Below are positions 1-5,565 of a stretch of 7,232 nt of DNA, piece by piece (position 1 is the first letter of the stretch; every line of letters begins with the position of its first letter). Below the pieces are notes generated by a model that was not told where the DNA came from, did not search any database, and worked only from the letters and a program-made list of their open reading frames with translations. Where the stretch lies: contig CANRPV010000072.1 of the NCBI GenBank assembly GCA_947632575.1, forward strand, positions 1 to 7,232. The letters are read 5' to 3'. Position numbers and translations under genes: made by a program. The DNA comes from an uncultured Eggerthellaceae bacterium (GTDB taxonomy: Bacteria; Actinomycetota; Coriobacteriia; Coriobacteriales; Eggerthellaceae).

Positions 1-68
1 AAAGCCTTGATAGCATCCTCAGTCATAGCGGCTTCGCGGGCAGCGGCCTCATCGATAATGTCAGACAT
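1..68 (-). CDS. N-terminal fragment of an unidentified protein (runs off the left edge)
   Basis: The first 22 codons of a leftward gene read MSDIIDEAAAREAAMTEDAI followed by KA, then leave the window. The start is chosen because an AAAGGAG ribosome binding site (complement of 75-81) lies six bases before the ATG. The visible peptide is short, acidic and alanine-rich, with no signal peptide or membrane segment. The opening M-[SA]-D-I-I-D followed by acidic/alanine residues resembles the start of small TraR/DksA-type C4 zinc-finger proteins, but the zinc-binding cysteines would lie beyond the edge. That identity is therefore only a guess. Directly upstream are a terminator-like hairpin and a possible leader peptide whose stop codon overlaps this start, so the gene may be attenuated or translationally coupled. 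Confidence 0.75.
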   Translation of the reverse strand, partial: MSDIIDEAAAREAAMTEDAIKA

Positions 69-108
69 GATCTGCTCCTTTCAAAAAATGCCAGGGAATC
101 CATGGCAT
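61..108 (-). CDS. Possible 15-residue Trp-containing leader peptide
   Basis: A short leftward reading frame encodes MPWIPWHFLKGADHV. It begins with ATG at 108-106, has an AAGGA site nine bases upstream (complement of 118-122), and ends with TGA at 63-61, eight bases inside the following gene (ATGTCTGA overlap). Two of its 15 codons are TGG (Trp 3 and Trp 6), the rarest amino acid. They fall in the loop and 3' arm of a terminator-like hairpin. This layout recalls leader peptides that control transcription by ribosome stalling, but the peptide is tiny and the downstream gene is unidentified. It could be chance. A longer in-frame extension to a TTG at 249 exists but has no convincing start. Confidence 0.3.
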   Translation of the reverse strand: MPWIPWHFLKGADHV

Positions 109-109
109 T
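83..109 (-). terminator. Terminator-like hairpin just upstream of the leftward gene (possible attenuator)
   Basis: Read leftward, AATGCCA (109-103) pairs with TGGCATT (93-87) around a nine-base loop and runs straight into six T residues (88-83), the form of a Rho-independent terminator. It ends only a few bases before the ribosome binding site of the leftward gene, so it would stop transcripts before that gene. No complete leftward gene lies upstream in the window that it could be ending. An alternative, mutually exclusive hairpin can form between GGAAT (111-107) and ATTCC (99-95). Together this suggests conditional read-through. The stem is only seven base pairs and AU-rich at its base, so its strength is uncertain. 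Confidence 0.5.
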
Positions 110-199
110 CCGGCGTTTCCTTTCGCTTGCTCAAAGGTTAACCGAAGAACTTCGTGAAACGCCTCCTGACGCAGACTTTGTTTGTCTCTTGTTACATGA

Positions 200-315
200 G
201 GCCTCTTCCGAGCGCTCCTACTGAACTTCCTGCTGAATGCTCCTGCCAAATACTTCTATCGGACTTCCCTACCAAACGTTCCTACTGAACGTCTCTAGCG
301 ACTCCCTCTTGCGAA
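200..315. repeat. Degenerate tandem array of 12-14 base units
   Basis: Successive units end in GAA, AAA or GGA/CGA and carry a central CTNCTNC-like core. Examples are GCTCCTACTGAA (214-225), CTTCCTGCTGAA (226-237), TGCTCCTGCCAAA (238-250), TACTTCTATCGGA (251-263), CTTCCCTACCAAA (264-276), CGTTCCTACTGAA (277-289), CGTCTCTAGCGA (290-301) and CTCCCTCTTGCGAA (302-315), with a weaker one at 200-211. TCCTACTGAAC occurs exactly twice (216-226 and 280-290). On the other strand each unit shows a purine core such as AGTAGGAAC. Looser relatives continue to about 378. The variable unit length, not a multiple of three, argues against coding. The function is unknown; it may be a protein or RNA-binding array or a decayed minisatellite. 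Confidence 0.5.
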
Positions 316-387
316 CGCACCCCAAATGCGCATCGAAATCTCGCCGAACTCTCATCGCCGAAGTTTCCGGCTGTTGAACGAAAACAC

Positions 388-416
388 TCACCGCTTACGG
401 GCAATCTTTCTATAAT
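388..416 (+). promoter_or_regulatory. Probable promoter of the FIST-aldehyde dehydrogenase pair
   Basis: A perfect TATAAT -10 box lies at 411-416, placing the likely RNA start near 423 and giving a leader of about 38 bases before the FIST start codon. At the best spacing (17) the -35 position reads TCACCG, a poor match to TTGACA, so the promoter may need an activator or a different sigma factor. It sits in an AT-rich patch within otherwise GC-rich DNA. Confidence 0.5.
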
Positions 417-440
417 TCGACAAAGCACCATAATTGTCAG
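412..440 (-). promoter_or_regulatory. Possible leftward promoter overlapping the rightward one
   Basis: On the complementary strand CTGACA (440-435) is followed after 17 bases by AATTAT (417-412), matching the consensus at five and four of six positions. Its -10 lies on top of the rightward TATAAT. If it is used, the leftward gene would have a leader of about 335 bases containing the repeat array, the possible leader peptide and the hairpin. No better leftward promoter was found between 69 and 400. Confidence 0.3.
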
Positions 441-450
441 TCTTCGAAGA
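419..450. promoter_or_regulatory. Inverted repeats at the divergent promoters: candidate operator
   Basis: Two dyad elements lie downstream of the rightward -10 box. GACAA (419-423) and TTGTC (434-438) form an inverted repeat with a ten-base spacer straddling the expected RNA start. TCTTCGAAGA (441-450) is a perfect ten-base palindrome ending against the AAAGGA ribosome binding site (450-455) of the FIST gene. ATAATT also recurs at 412-417 and 430-435. Their position fits a repressor site controlling both directions, but the regulator is unknown and short dyads can arise by chance. Confidence 0.3.
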
Positions 451-460
451 AAGGAACACT

Positions 461-1627
461 ATGTTAAAGGCGAATACGGGCTCAAGCATCAACAGTGATG
501 CGAAGCTGGCTGGAGCAGAGGCTGCAGCTGCAGCCAAGGTCGGTCTCGATCCGGTGTCTTTGGCTTTCGTCTACGCTAGCTGTGACTATGATCTCGATGC
601 CATGCTGGCAGGCGTAGCTGAGGAGCTCCCGGGAGTTCCCGTCATCGGAAACACGTCGTTTACCGGCGTCATTACCCCTGATGGCTACATCGGAGGAGAC
701 ACTCCCTTTGTAGGCATCCTGGCTCTTTCCGATCCGGATATGAGCGTGGGCGTCGCGGCGGTCGAAAAACCCGGCACGGCCATTGAGATGGGCGAGCAAG
801 TGGCACTGGCCGCTATGGCAGCTGCTGGCCAGGATGTGGCTCCGGATTACTACTATATGGTCGCTCCTCCCGCTGAAGAGGAGTTCTACGTCAAAGGTAT
901 AACCAACATCATCGGCCGCGTGCCCTTCTTCGGTGGCAGCGCCGCCGACAACACCATCGCCGGCCAATGGAAGCTCTACACCGGTGAGGGCGCCTTCGCC
1001 GATGGCATCGCCGTCGCCTTCATTTACACCGACAAGGCCATCACCAACAAGTTCACCGGCGCGTATCGTGAGACCGACGACATGGGCATCATCACCAAGG
1101 TCGAAGGAGACCGCACCCTCGTCGAGATCAATGGCAAGCCGGCTCTTGAGCAGTACGCCGAATGGCGCGGCATGAGCGTTGATCAGCTCAAGGGCGGCGA
1201 TCTGTTGGTAGCCACCATCACTTCTCCGCTGGGCGTTAAAGACCGACTCGGCGATCTGGTCGCAATTCGTCACCCCATGAACGGCAACGATGACATGTCC
1301 ATGAATATCGGCAACAAGCTGGCCGAAGGCACCGCCGTTATCCGCATGGAGGGCAGCGTGGACGAGCTCATCGATTCCACCGGCAAGACCCTTGAGGAGC
1401 TCAAGGCTAAGATGCCCGGACCCGCGGGTGCCTATCACCTGGTCCATTGCGGCGGTCGTCGTGCTGGCATCGACACGCGTATCGATGAGGTGGCCGAGCA
1501 AATCAAGGCCGCGGCTGGTGACACTCCCTTTATCGTGGAGTTTACCTTCGGCGAGTACGGCACCGAGGCCGACGGCGTTAACGCCTGCGGCGGCTTGATG
1601 CTGTCCTTCACCGCCTTCGAGGCCTAG
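461..1627 (+). CDS. Stand-alone FIST domain protein (FIST_N + FIST_C)
   Basis: The 388-residue product is cytoplasmic, with no signal peptide or membrane helix. It matches the FIST sensory family, thought to bind small ligands and usually fused to or encoded near signalling modules. The N-terminal FIST domain spans roughly residues 25-190, with the LPGVPVIGNTSFTG stretch (56-69) and VPFFGGSAADN (154-164). The C-terminal FIST domain spans about 215-385, ending with the FTFGEYG...GVNACGG region (361-378). No kinase, cyclase or methyl-accepting output domain is attached, so it must act alone or through a partner. ATG at 461 is preferred over an in-frame TTG at 434 because AAAGGA lies five bases before it. 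The aldehyde dehydrogenase gene follows after 53 bases and is probably co-transcribed, hinting at a role linked to that enzyme's substrate. The family assignment is firm; ligand and role are unknown. Confidence 0.88.
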   Translation: MLKANTGSSINSDAKLAGAEAAAAAKVGLDPVSLAFVYASCDYDLDAMLAGVAEELPGVPVIGNTSFTGVITPDGYIGGDTPFVGILALSDPDMSVGVAAVEKPGTAIEMGEQVALAAMAAAGQDVAPDYYYMVAPPAEEEFYVKGITNIIGRVPFFGGSAADNTIAGQWKLYTGEGAFADGIAVAFIYTDKAITNKFTGAYRETDDMGIITKVEGDRTLVEINGKPALEQYAEWRGMSVDQLKGGDLLVATITSPLGVKDRLGDLVAIRHPMNGNDDMSMNIGNKLAEGTAVIRMEGSVDELIDSTGKTLEELKAKMPGPAGAYHLVHCGGRRAGIDTRIDEVAEQIKAAAGDTPFIVEFTFGEYGTEADGVNACGGLMLSFTAFEA

Positions 1628-1680
1628 GAATCGCTCTCGTTTCCCCTATCGAACATCCTCAATCGAAAGGAAACCATCCT

Positions 1681-3114
1681 ATGAAAATGTTTATCGACGG
1701 CAAGGCGGTGGATGCTTCCGACGGTAAGACCATCGATGTGATCAACCCCGCCAACGGGAATGTCATCGACAGCGTTCCCGCAGCTACGGCTGAAGACGTC
1801 GCCCATGCCGTCGCCTGCGCTAAGGCCGCTCAAAAGATCTGGGCGGAGGTTCCCGTCCATGCAAGGGCCAAGATCATGCTGAAGTTCTGCGATCTGGTAG
1901 ACGAACATCACGACGATCTGGCCTCAACCCTCTCCCAAGAAACCGGCAAGCCGATCTCCGAAGCTCACGCGGAAATCAACAACATCCGCATCGCCTTCGA
2001 GGGTTTCTCAGAGCGCGCCAAGCACCTCTACGGCGAGACCATCCCCGCGGGAATGGAAGCTGGTCAGGATAAAAACGTGCTGATCATCAAGAAGGAGCCG
2101 CTCGGCGTCGTCGCCTGCGTCATCCCCTTCAACTTCCCCTGCGACCTGTTCGACCAGAAGGTGGCTCCGGCGCTGCTCGCTGGCAATGCCGCCATCGTGA
2201 AACCTTCAACGGACAATCCTCTCACCCTCTGCAAGCTCACCGCGCTCATGGGTGAGGCTGGCGTGACCCCGGGCGCCATTGAGATCGTCACCGGTCGCGG
2301 CTCAACGGTAGGCGAAGGGCTTTGCAAGAACAAAGACGTGGACCTGATCACCTTGACCGGCTCCACCGAAGTCGGCATCGAGACCTTCAAGAACGCCGCT
2401 GAGGGCATGACCCACATCGCCCTCGAGCTCGGCGGCAACGACGCGTTCATCGTCCTTGAGGACGCCGACGTGGATCTCGCCGTCGAGGAGCTCATGTGGG
2501 GCCGCATGTACAACACCGGCCAGGTCTGCTGCGCCTCCAAGCGCTTCCTGATCCATCGCAGCCGCGTGGGTGAATTCACTGAGAAGGCGCTCGCCCGTAT
2601 TAAGGCCCTCCGCCAGGGCGACCCGGCTGATCCGGACACCCAGATCGGCTGCCTGATCAGCGAGAAAGCCGCTATCGAGGTGGAGCGTCAGATCAATCTG
2701 ACCGTAGAGCAGGGCGGCAAGATCCTTCTGGGTGGCACCCGCGATGGTGCTTTCATCGCCCCCACGATCATCGTCGACGTGCCGAAGACCGCTGACGTGG
2801 CTTCGGACATGGAGATCTTCGGCCCGGTGGTTCCCATCATCACCTTCGACACGGTCGAGGAGGCCATCGAGATCGCCAACAGCTCCAAGTTCGGCCTGTG
2901 CGGCTGCGTCTTCACCCAGGATATGAAGACCGCGGTCAAGGTCTGCAACGCTCTGGAATGCGGCGGCACCGTCATCAACGGCGCCAGCTTCTTCCGCAGC
3001 TTCGAGATGCCGTTCGGCGGTTACAAGTACTCGGGCGTCGGCACCGAAGGCGTTCTGTCCACCTTCGACGAGATGACCCACACCAAATCCGTCGTATTGA
3101 AAAACATTCTGTAA
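1681..3114 (+). CDS. NAD(P)-dependent aldehyde dehydrogenase
   Basis: The 477-residue product has the normal length for the classical aldehyde dehydrogenase superfamily, which oxidises aldehydes to acids (or acyl products) in the cytoplasm with NAD(P)+. All catalytic elements are visible: oxyanion Asn151 in PFNFP, cofactor-binding Lys174, the GSTEVG nucleotide loop (227-232), general base Glu249 in LELGG, nucleophile Cys283 in GQVC, and EIFGP (378-382) with the ribose-contacting Glu378. A second cysteine directly follows the nucleophile. The position that is a ribose-binding Glu in NAD-specific enzymes (Glu195 of mitochondrial ALDH2) is Thr177 here, which would be compatible with NADP use; this is an inference. 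The start follows GAAAGGA with nine bases of spacing. The gene lies 53 bases behind the FIST gene and ends 38 bases before a strong terminator. The substrate cannot be told; lactaldehyde-, succinate semialdehyde- or general aldehyde-type are all possible. Confidence 0.93.
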   Translation: MKMFIDGKAVDASDGKTIDVINPANGNVIDSVPAATAEDVAHAVACAKAAQKIWAEVPVHARAKIMLKFCDLVDEHHDDLASTLSQETGKPISEAHAEINNIRIAFEGFSERAKHLYGETIPAGMEAGQDKNVLIIKKEPLGVVACVIPFNFPCDLFDQKVAPALLAGNAAIVKPSTDNPLTLCKLTALMGEAGVTPGAIEIVTGRGSTVGEGLCKNKDVDLITLTGSTEVGIETFKNAAEGMTHIALELGGNDAFIVLEDADVDLAVEELMWGRMYNTGQVCCASKRFLIHRSRVGEFTEKALARIKALRQGDPADPDTQIGCLISEKAAIEVERQINLTVEQGGKILLGGTRDGAFIAPTIIVDVPKTADVASDMEIFGPVVPIITFDTVEEAIEIANSSKFGLCGCVFTQDMKTAVKVCNALECGGTVINGASFFRSFEMPFGGYKYSGVGTEGVLSTFDEMTHTKSVVLKNIL

Positions 3115-3124
3115 CTGCTATAAC
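3097..3124 (+). promoter_or_regulatory. Extended -10 promoter at the end of the aldehyde dehydrogenase gene
   Basis: TTGAAA (3097-3102), a 16-base spacer and TATAAC (3119-3124), preceded by TG one base upstream (3116-3117), make a good housekeeping-type extended -10 promoter. RNA would start near 3131. The hairpin terminator at 3153-3193 lies between this promoter and the msrAB start at 3240, so the transcript must either stop there as a ~60 nt RNA or read through. The -35 overlaps the last codons of the dehydrogenase gene. Confidence 0.45.
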
Positions 3125-3152
3125 TGACAGCGAACAGCTTTAGCGGCAAGCG

Positions 3153-3193
3153 AGATCCCGCCGGACTCTGCGAAGAGCTGGCGGGATCTTTTT
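3153..3193 (+). terminator. Rho-independent terminator after the aldehyde dehydrogenase gene
   Basis: AGATCCCGCC (3153-3162) pairs perfectly with GGCGGGATCT (3180-3189). An inner CTCT/AGAG helix closes on GCGA, and five T residues follow (3189-3193). It is well placed to end the FIST-dehydrogenase transcript. Because a promoter-like sequence precedes it, it may also gate expression of the downstream msrAB pair. Confidence 0.85.
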
Positions 3194-3239
3194 GATAGCG
3201 ACAGAGAGTGATATAGCAAGAGAGATCCGAGGAGAAGCC

Positions 3240-4325
3240 ATGTGTGCCCCGAGCGAAACCACCCCTCCCAAAGTGAATACACCTGAGGAGAGACCTACCA
3301 ACAAGAGCTTCACTGAAAAGAGCTTTTTCTCTGCGAATTCCCTCGAAAACGAAGAGACTCTCAAAGAGATCTATCTTGCCGGCGGCTGTTTCTGGGGAAC
3401 CGAAGGCTATCTGCGAAAGTTGCCGGGAATCGTGGATACCTGCGTGGGCTACGCCAACACCGAGGTAGAAAACCCCAGCTACGAGGAAGTCTGCTCAGGA
3501 ACCACCCATGCCGCGGAGACGGTTCAGGTAATCTATAACCCTGCCATCATTTCCCTCGCGCTGCTGCTTGAAGCGTATTTTCGCACCATCGACCCCACCT
3601 CTCTCAACCGACAGGGCAACGATCGAGGTACCCAATACCGCACAGGCATCTACTGGACTGATCCAGAGGACAGCACAACAGTTTTAGAGGCCCTCGCCAA
3701 AGAGCAGACCCGTTATGCCGCCAAACTGGTGGTCGAGGCAATGCCTCTCCAAAACTTCTACCCCGCCGAAGACTATCACCAGGATTATCTGGTTCATAAT
3801 CCCTTTGGCTACTGCCATGTCAACCTGCATGACGCCACCCGGTTTATCCAAGAGCATCAAGCGGACTTCGCTGCCCTAAAACGGCAATTTACCAAGCCCT
3901 CCGACGAAGAGTTAAGACAGCGCCTCAGCCCGCTCGAATATGCCGTGACGCGAGAGGCAGCCACCGAACCTTCGTTTTCCCACCCCTATGACCACGAGTT
4001 TCGTCCGGGAATCTATGTGGACATCGTGACGGGAGAACCTCTCTTCAGCTCCTCCGATAAGTTCAATTCGGGATGCGGCTGGCCAGCTTTCTCCAAACCC
4101 ATCGATCCGGAAGTGGTCACCGAACATGACGATCGCTCCTATGGCATGAATCGCATCGAAGTCCGCAGTCGATCAGGCCAGAGTCATCTTGGTCATGTTT
4201 TCAACGATGGCCCTCAGGAACTCGGCGGGCTGCGCTACTGCATCAATGGCGCTTCCTTGCGCTTCATACCGCTGGAATCCATGGATGCCGAGGGCTACGG
4301 TTATCTCAAGCCTCTCGTCAAGTAA
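3240..4325 (+). CDS. msrAB: Bifunctional peptide methionine sulfoxide reductase MsrA-MsrB
   Basis: The 361-residue fusion repairs both diastereomers of oxidised methionine in proteins: MsrA the S-sulfoxide, MsrB the R-sulfoxide, normally re-reduced by thioredoxin. MsrA occupies about residues 44-200, with catalytic Cys50 in GCFWG, Glu93, and Asp128/Tyr133 in GNDRGTQYR; Cys192 in GYCHV is a candidate resolving cysteine. MsrB occupies about 229-356, with SGCGWPAF (277-284), HLGHVFNDGP (316-325) and catalytic Cys334 in RYCINGASLRF. Cys279 lies 55 residues before Cys334, suitable as the resolving cysteine. The two CxxC zinc sites of zinc-type MsrB are absent (VDIVTGEPLFSS and RSRSGQSHLGH instead), so this is the zinc-free class. 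About 43 hydrophilic residues precede MsrA with no signal peptide, suggesting a cytoplasmic enzyme. ATG at 3240 is chosen for its GAGGAG site five bases upstream; an in-frame TTG at 3192 lies inside the terminator T-run and is unlikely. The membrane protein gene follows after 15 bases. Confidence 0.95.
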   Translation: MCAPSETTPPKVNTPEERPTNKSFTEKSFFSANSLENEETLKEIYLAGGCFWGTEGYLRKLPGIVDTCVGYANTEVENPSYEEVCSGTTHAAETVQVIYNPAIISLALLLEAYFRTIDPTSLNRQGNDRGTQYRTGIYWTDPEDSTTVLEALAKEQTRYAAKLVVEAMPLQNFYPAEDYHQDYLVHNPFGYCHVNLHDATRFIQEHQADFAALKRQFTKPSDEELRQRLSPLEYAVTREAATEPSFSHPYDHEFRPGIYVDIVTGEPLFSSSDKFNSGCGWPAFSKPIDPEVVTEHDDRSYGMNRIEVRSRSGQSHLGHVFNDGPQELGGLRYCINGASLRFIPLESMDAEGYGYLKPLVK

Positions 4326-4340
4326 GAGACAGCGCGAACG

Positions 4341-5435
4341 ATGGACGAGCTTCTCGAGCTTTTCATCCCCTTTGTTGTCACGCTCGCCATCGGAGCGGCC
4401 GTCGGTTTTTTGTTCTACCGCCTCAAGGTACCGGCGGGATTTATGGTGGGCTCTTTTATCGGCGTGACCATCTTCAACCTGTTGACCTCCTACGCCTGGG
4501 TTCCCCCGGACACGCGCCTGCTCGTGCAGATCATCGCCGGCGGCTTTATCGGCTGTTCCATTGAACGAAGCGATTTACGTCGCCTTCGTCATCTTGGCGG
4601 CCCCTTGCTCTTTATGATTGGCGTCTATCTTTTGCTCATGTGGGGACTCGGTATCATCCTTTGGCTCTTCACGCCGCTCAGCCTTCCCACGGCTCTCATG
4701 GGCTCGGTTCCGGGCGGCGTCAGCGATGTGCCGATCATCTCGGCGGACATGGGAGCCGACGTGACCACCGTGGTCATTTTGCAGCTCGCCCGCTTTATCC
4801 TCGGCATCGCCGTTTTACCCTCGCTGGTGAACGCTCTTGATCGATTACGTACGCGCCAGGGCCATGCCGACAATCCCGGTAAGCCAAAGCGAGGCGCCGA
4901 CAGCGCCGATCGTCACATCAGCCAACCTAAATCCCCCTGGGCCGTCGTGGTAACTCTTTTAGTGGCAGGAGCTGGAGGCGTGCTCGGTCGCTGGAGCGGG
5001 ATTCCGGGAATCGTCTTTTTGTTTACCATCAGCTTTTCTTTGATCCTGAAGTTGGGATTTAATTTCGCCTATATCCCGCGGTGGTTGCGCCAGGTGGCGC
5101 AGGTGTTCGCGGGCTGCTATATCGGCACGCTCATCACTCCGGCGGACATCTTAGGCATCCCGGCAATCCTGCCTGCACTCATCCTTGTCCTCATCACCTA
5201 CACGCTCAACTGCCTTATAACCGGCTATGGGCAAAGCCGTCTCTTTGGCTACGGGCGTCGCGAAGGCATGCTGATCGAATCCCCAGCCGGCGCCACCGAC
5301 ATGGCGCTCATCCTTGACGATATGGGGATCACCAATACCGACGTCATCATCTTGCAGGTGCTGAGAGCCATCATCGTCATCAGCCTCTTCCCGCAGATCG
5401 TCAATCTCACCCTCCTAATAGCAAACGCTCTATAG
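4341..5435 (+). CDS. AbrB-family integral membrane protein (internal duplication)
   Basis: This 364-residue hydrophobic protein belongs to the AbrB membrane family (the YbgN/AbrB type of E. coli, unrelated to the Bacillus DNA-binding AbrB), often annotated as a putative ammonia monooxygenase or transporter. Two homologous halves are visible. GSVPGGVSDV...ADMGAD...QLAR (121-151) is matched by ESPAGATDMA...DDMGI...QVLR (313-342), and AGGFIGCSIERSDL (66-79) by FAGCYIGTLITPADI (256-270), an offset of about 190 residues. Each half has several membrane-spanning segments, and a basic hydrophilic linker (about 168-198) joins them. The ribosome binding site is weak, and the gene starts 15 bases after the msrAB stop, so it probably depends on msrAB transcription and coupling. 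Real substrates of this family are poorly known. A link to sulfur compounds or redox stress is only suggested by the neighbour. Confidence 0.85.
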   Translation: MDELLELFIPFVVTLAIGAAVGFLFYRLKVPAGFMVGSFIGVTIFNLLTSYAWVPPDTRLLVQIIAGGFIGCSIERSDLRRLRHLGGPLLFMIGVYLLLMWGLGIILWLFTPLSLPTALMGSVPGGVSDVPIISADMGADVTTVVILQLARFILGIAVLPSLVNALDRLRTRQGHADNPGKPKRGADSADRHISQPKSPWAVVVTLLVAGAGGVLGRWSGIPGIVFLFTISFSLILKLGFNFAYIPRWLRQVAQVFAGCYIGTLITPADILGIPAILPALILVLITYTLNCLITGYGQSRLFGYGRREGMLIESPAGATDMALILDDMGITNTDVIILQVLRAIIVISLFPQIVNLTLLIANAL

Positions 5436-5459
5436 CAGCCGCTCTTTAGAGGAGAAAGC

Positions 5460-5483
5460 AAAAGGAGCCCGAAGGCCCCTTTT
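5460..5483 (-). terminator. Terminator of the rpsD-rpoA-rplQ operon, possibly two-way
   Basis: Read leftward, AAAAGGGGCC (5483-5474) pairs with GGCTCCTTTT (5469-5460) through one G-U pair and closes on the very stable C(UUCG)G tetraloop; the T-run and a pyrimidine-rich tail follow. It lies 82 bases past the rplQ stop. In the rightward direction the same sequence forms the stem with one A-C mismatch and a CGAA loop, so it may also weakly end the msrAB-AbrB-family transcript. No other rightward terminator is seen. Confidence 0.75.
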
Positions 5484-5503
5484 GGCTATGGATTATGTGA
5501 GAG

Positions 5504-5563
5504 AATCCCGAAGTTGGAATTGAAGTCGAATCGCGCCCGAAAGCGCGGGTCGAAATCCCGAAG
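5504..5563 (-). repeat. Direct repeat CTTCGGGATT flanking a small hairpin after rplQ
   Basis: The ten bases CTTCGGGATT (leftward strand) occur at 5563-5554 and again at 5513-5504. Between them CGCGC/GCGCG (5532-5536 and 5543-5547) can form a five-pair hairpin. The stretch lies between the rplQ stop and its terminator and is non-coding. It may be an mRNA-end structure or processing site, or chance; the meaning is unknown. Confidence 0.35.
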
Positions 5564-5565
5564 AA

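Noticed and set aside
136..143. GGTTAACC and ATGCGCAT (326-333) palindromes as operators
   Set aside because: Eight-base palindromes are expected by chance in this length and are not next to a promoter signal.
61..249. 62-residue leftward frame starting at TTG 249
   Set aside because: It runs through the non-coding repeat array, whose unit length is not a multiple of three, and its start lacks a convincing site. Only the last 15 codons, with their own ATG and AAGGA, were kept as a weak candidate.
200..315. CRISPR array
   Set aside because: Units are 12-14 bases, degenerate and without unique spacers of uniform length, and no cas genes are present.
434..460. Nine-codon upstream extension of the FIST gene from TTG 434
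   Set aside because: The ATG at 461 has a well-spaced AAAGGA site, and the FIST fold begins well after it.
482..1501. 339-codon leftward open frame opposite the FIST gene
   Set aside because: A mirror frame of the FIST coding sequence, His/Asp/Gly-rich as such shadows are, with no start signal or recognisable domain.
2302..3081. 259-codon leftward open frame opposite the aldehyde dehydrogenase gene
   Set aside because: Antisense shadow of a well-supported gene; no ribosome binding site or recognisable motif.
3192..3239. Sixteen-codon upstream extension of msrAB from TTG 3192
   Set aside because: This start lies in the T-run of the terminator, and a strong GAGGAG site serves the ATG at 3240.
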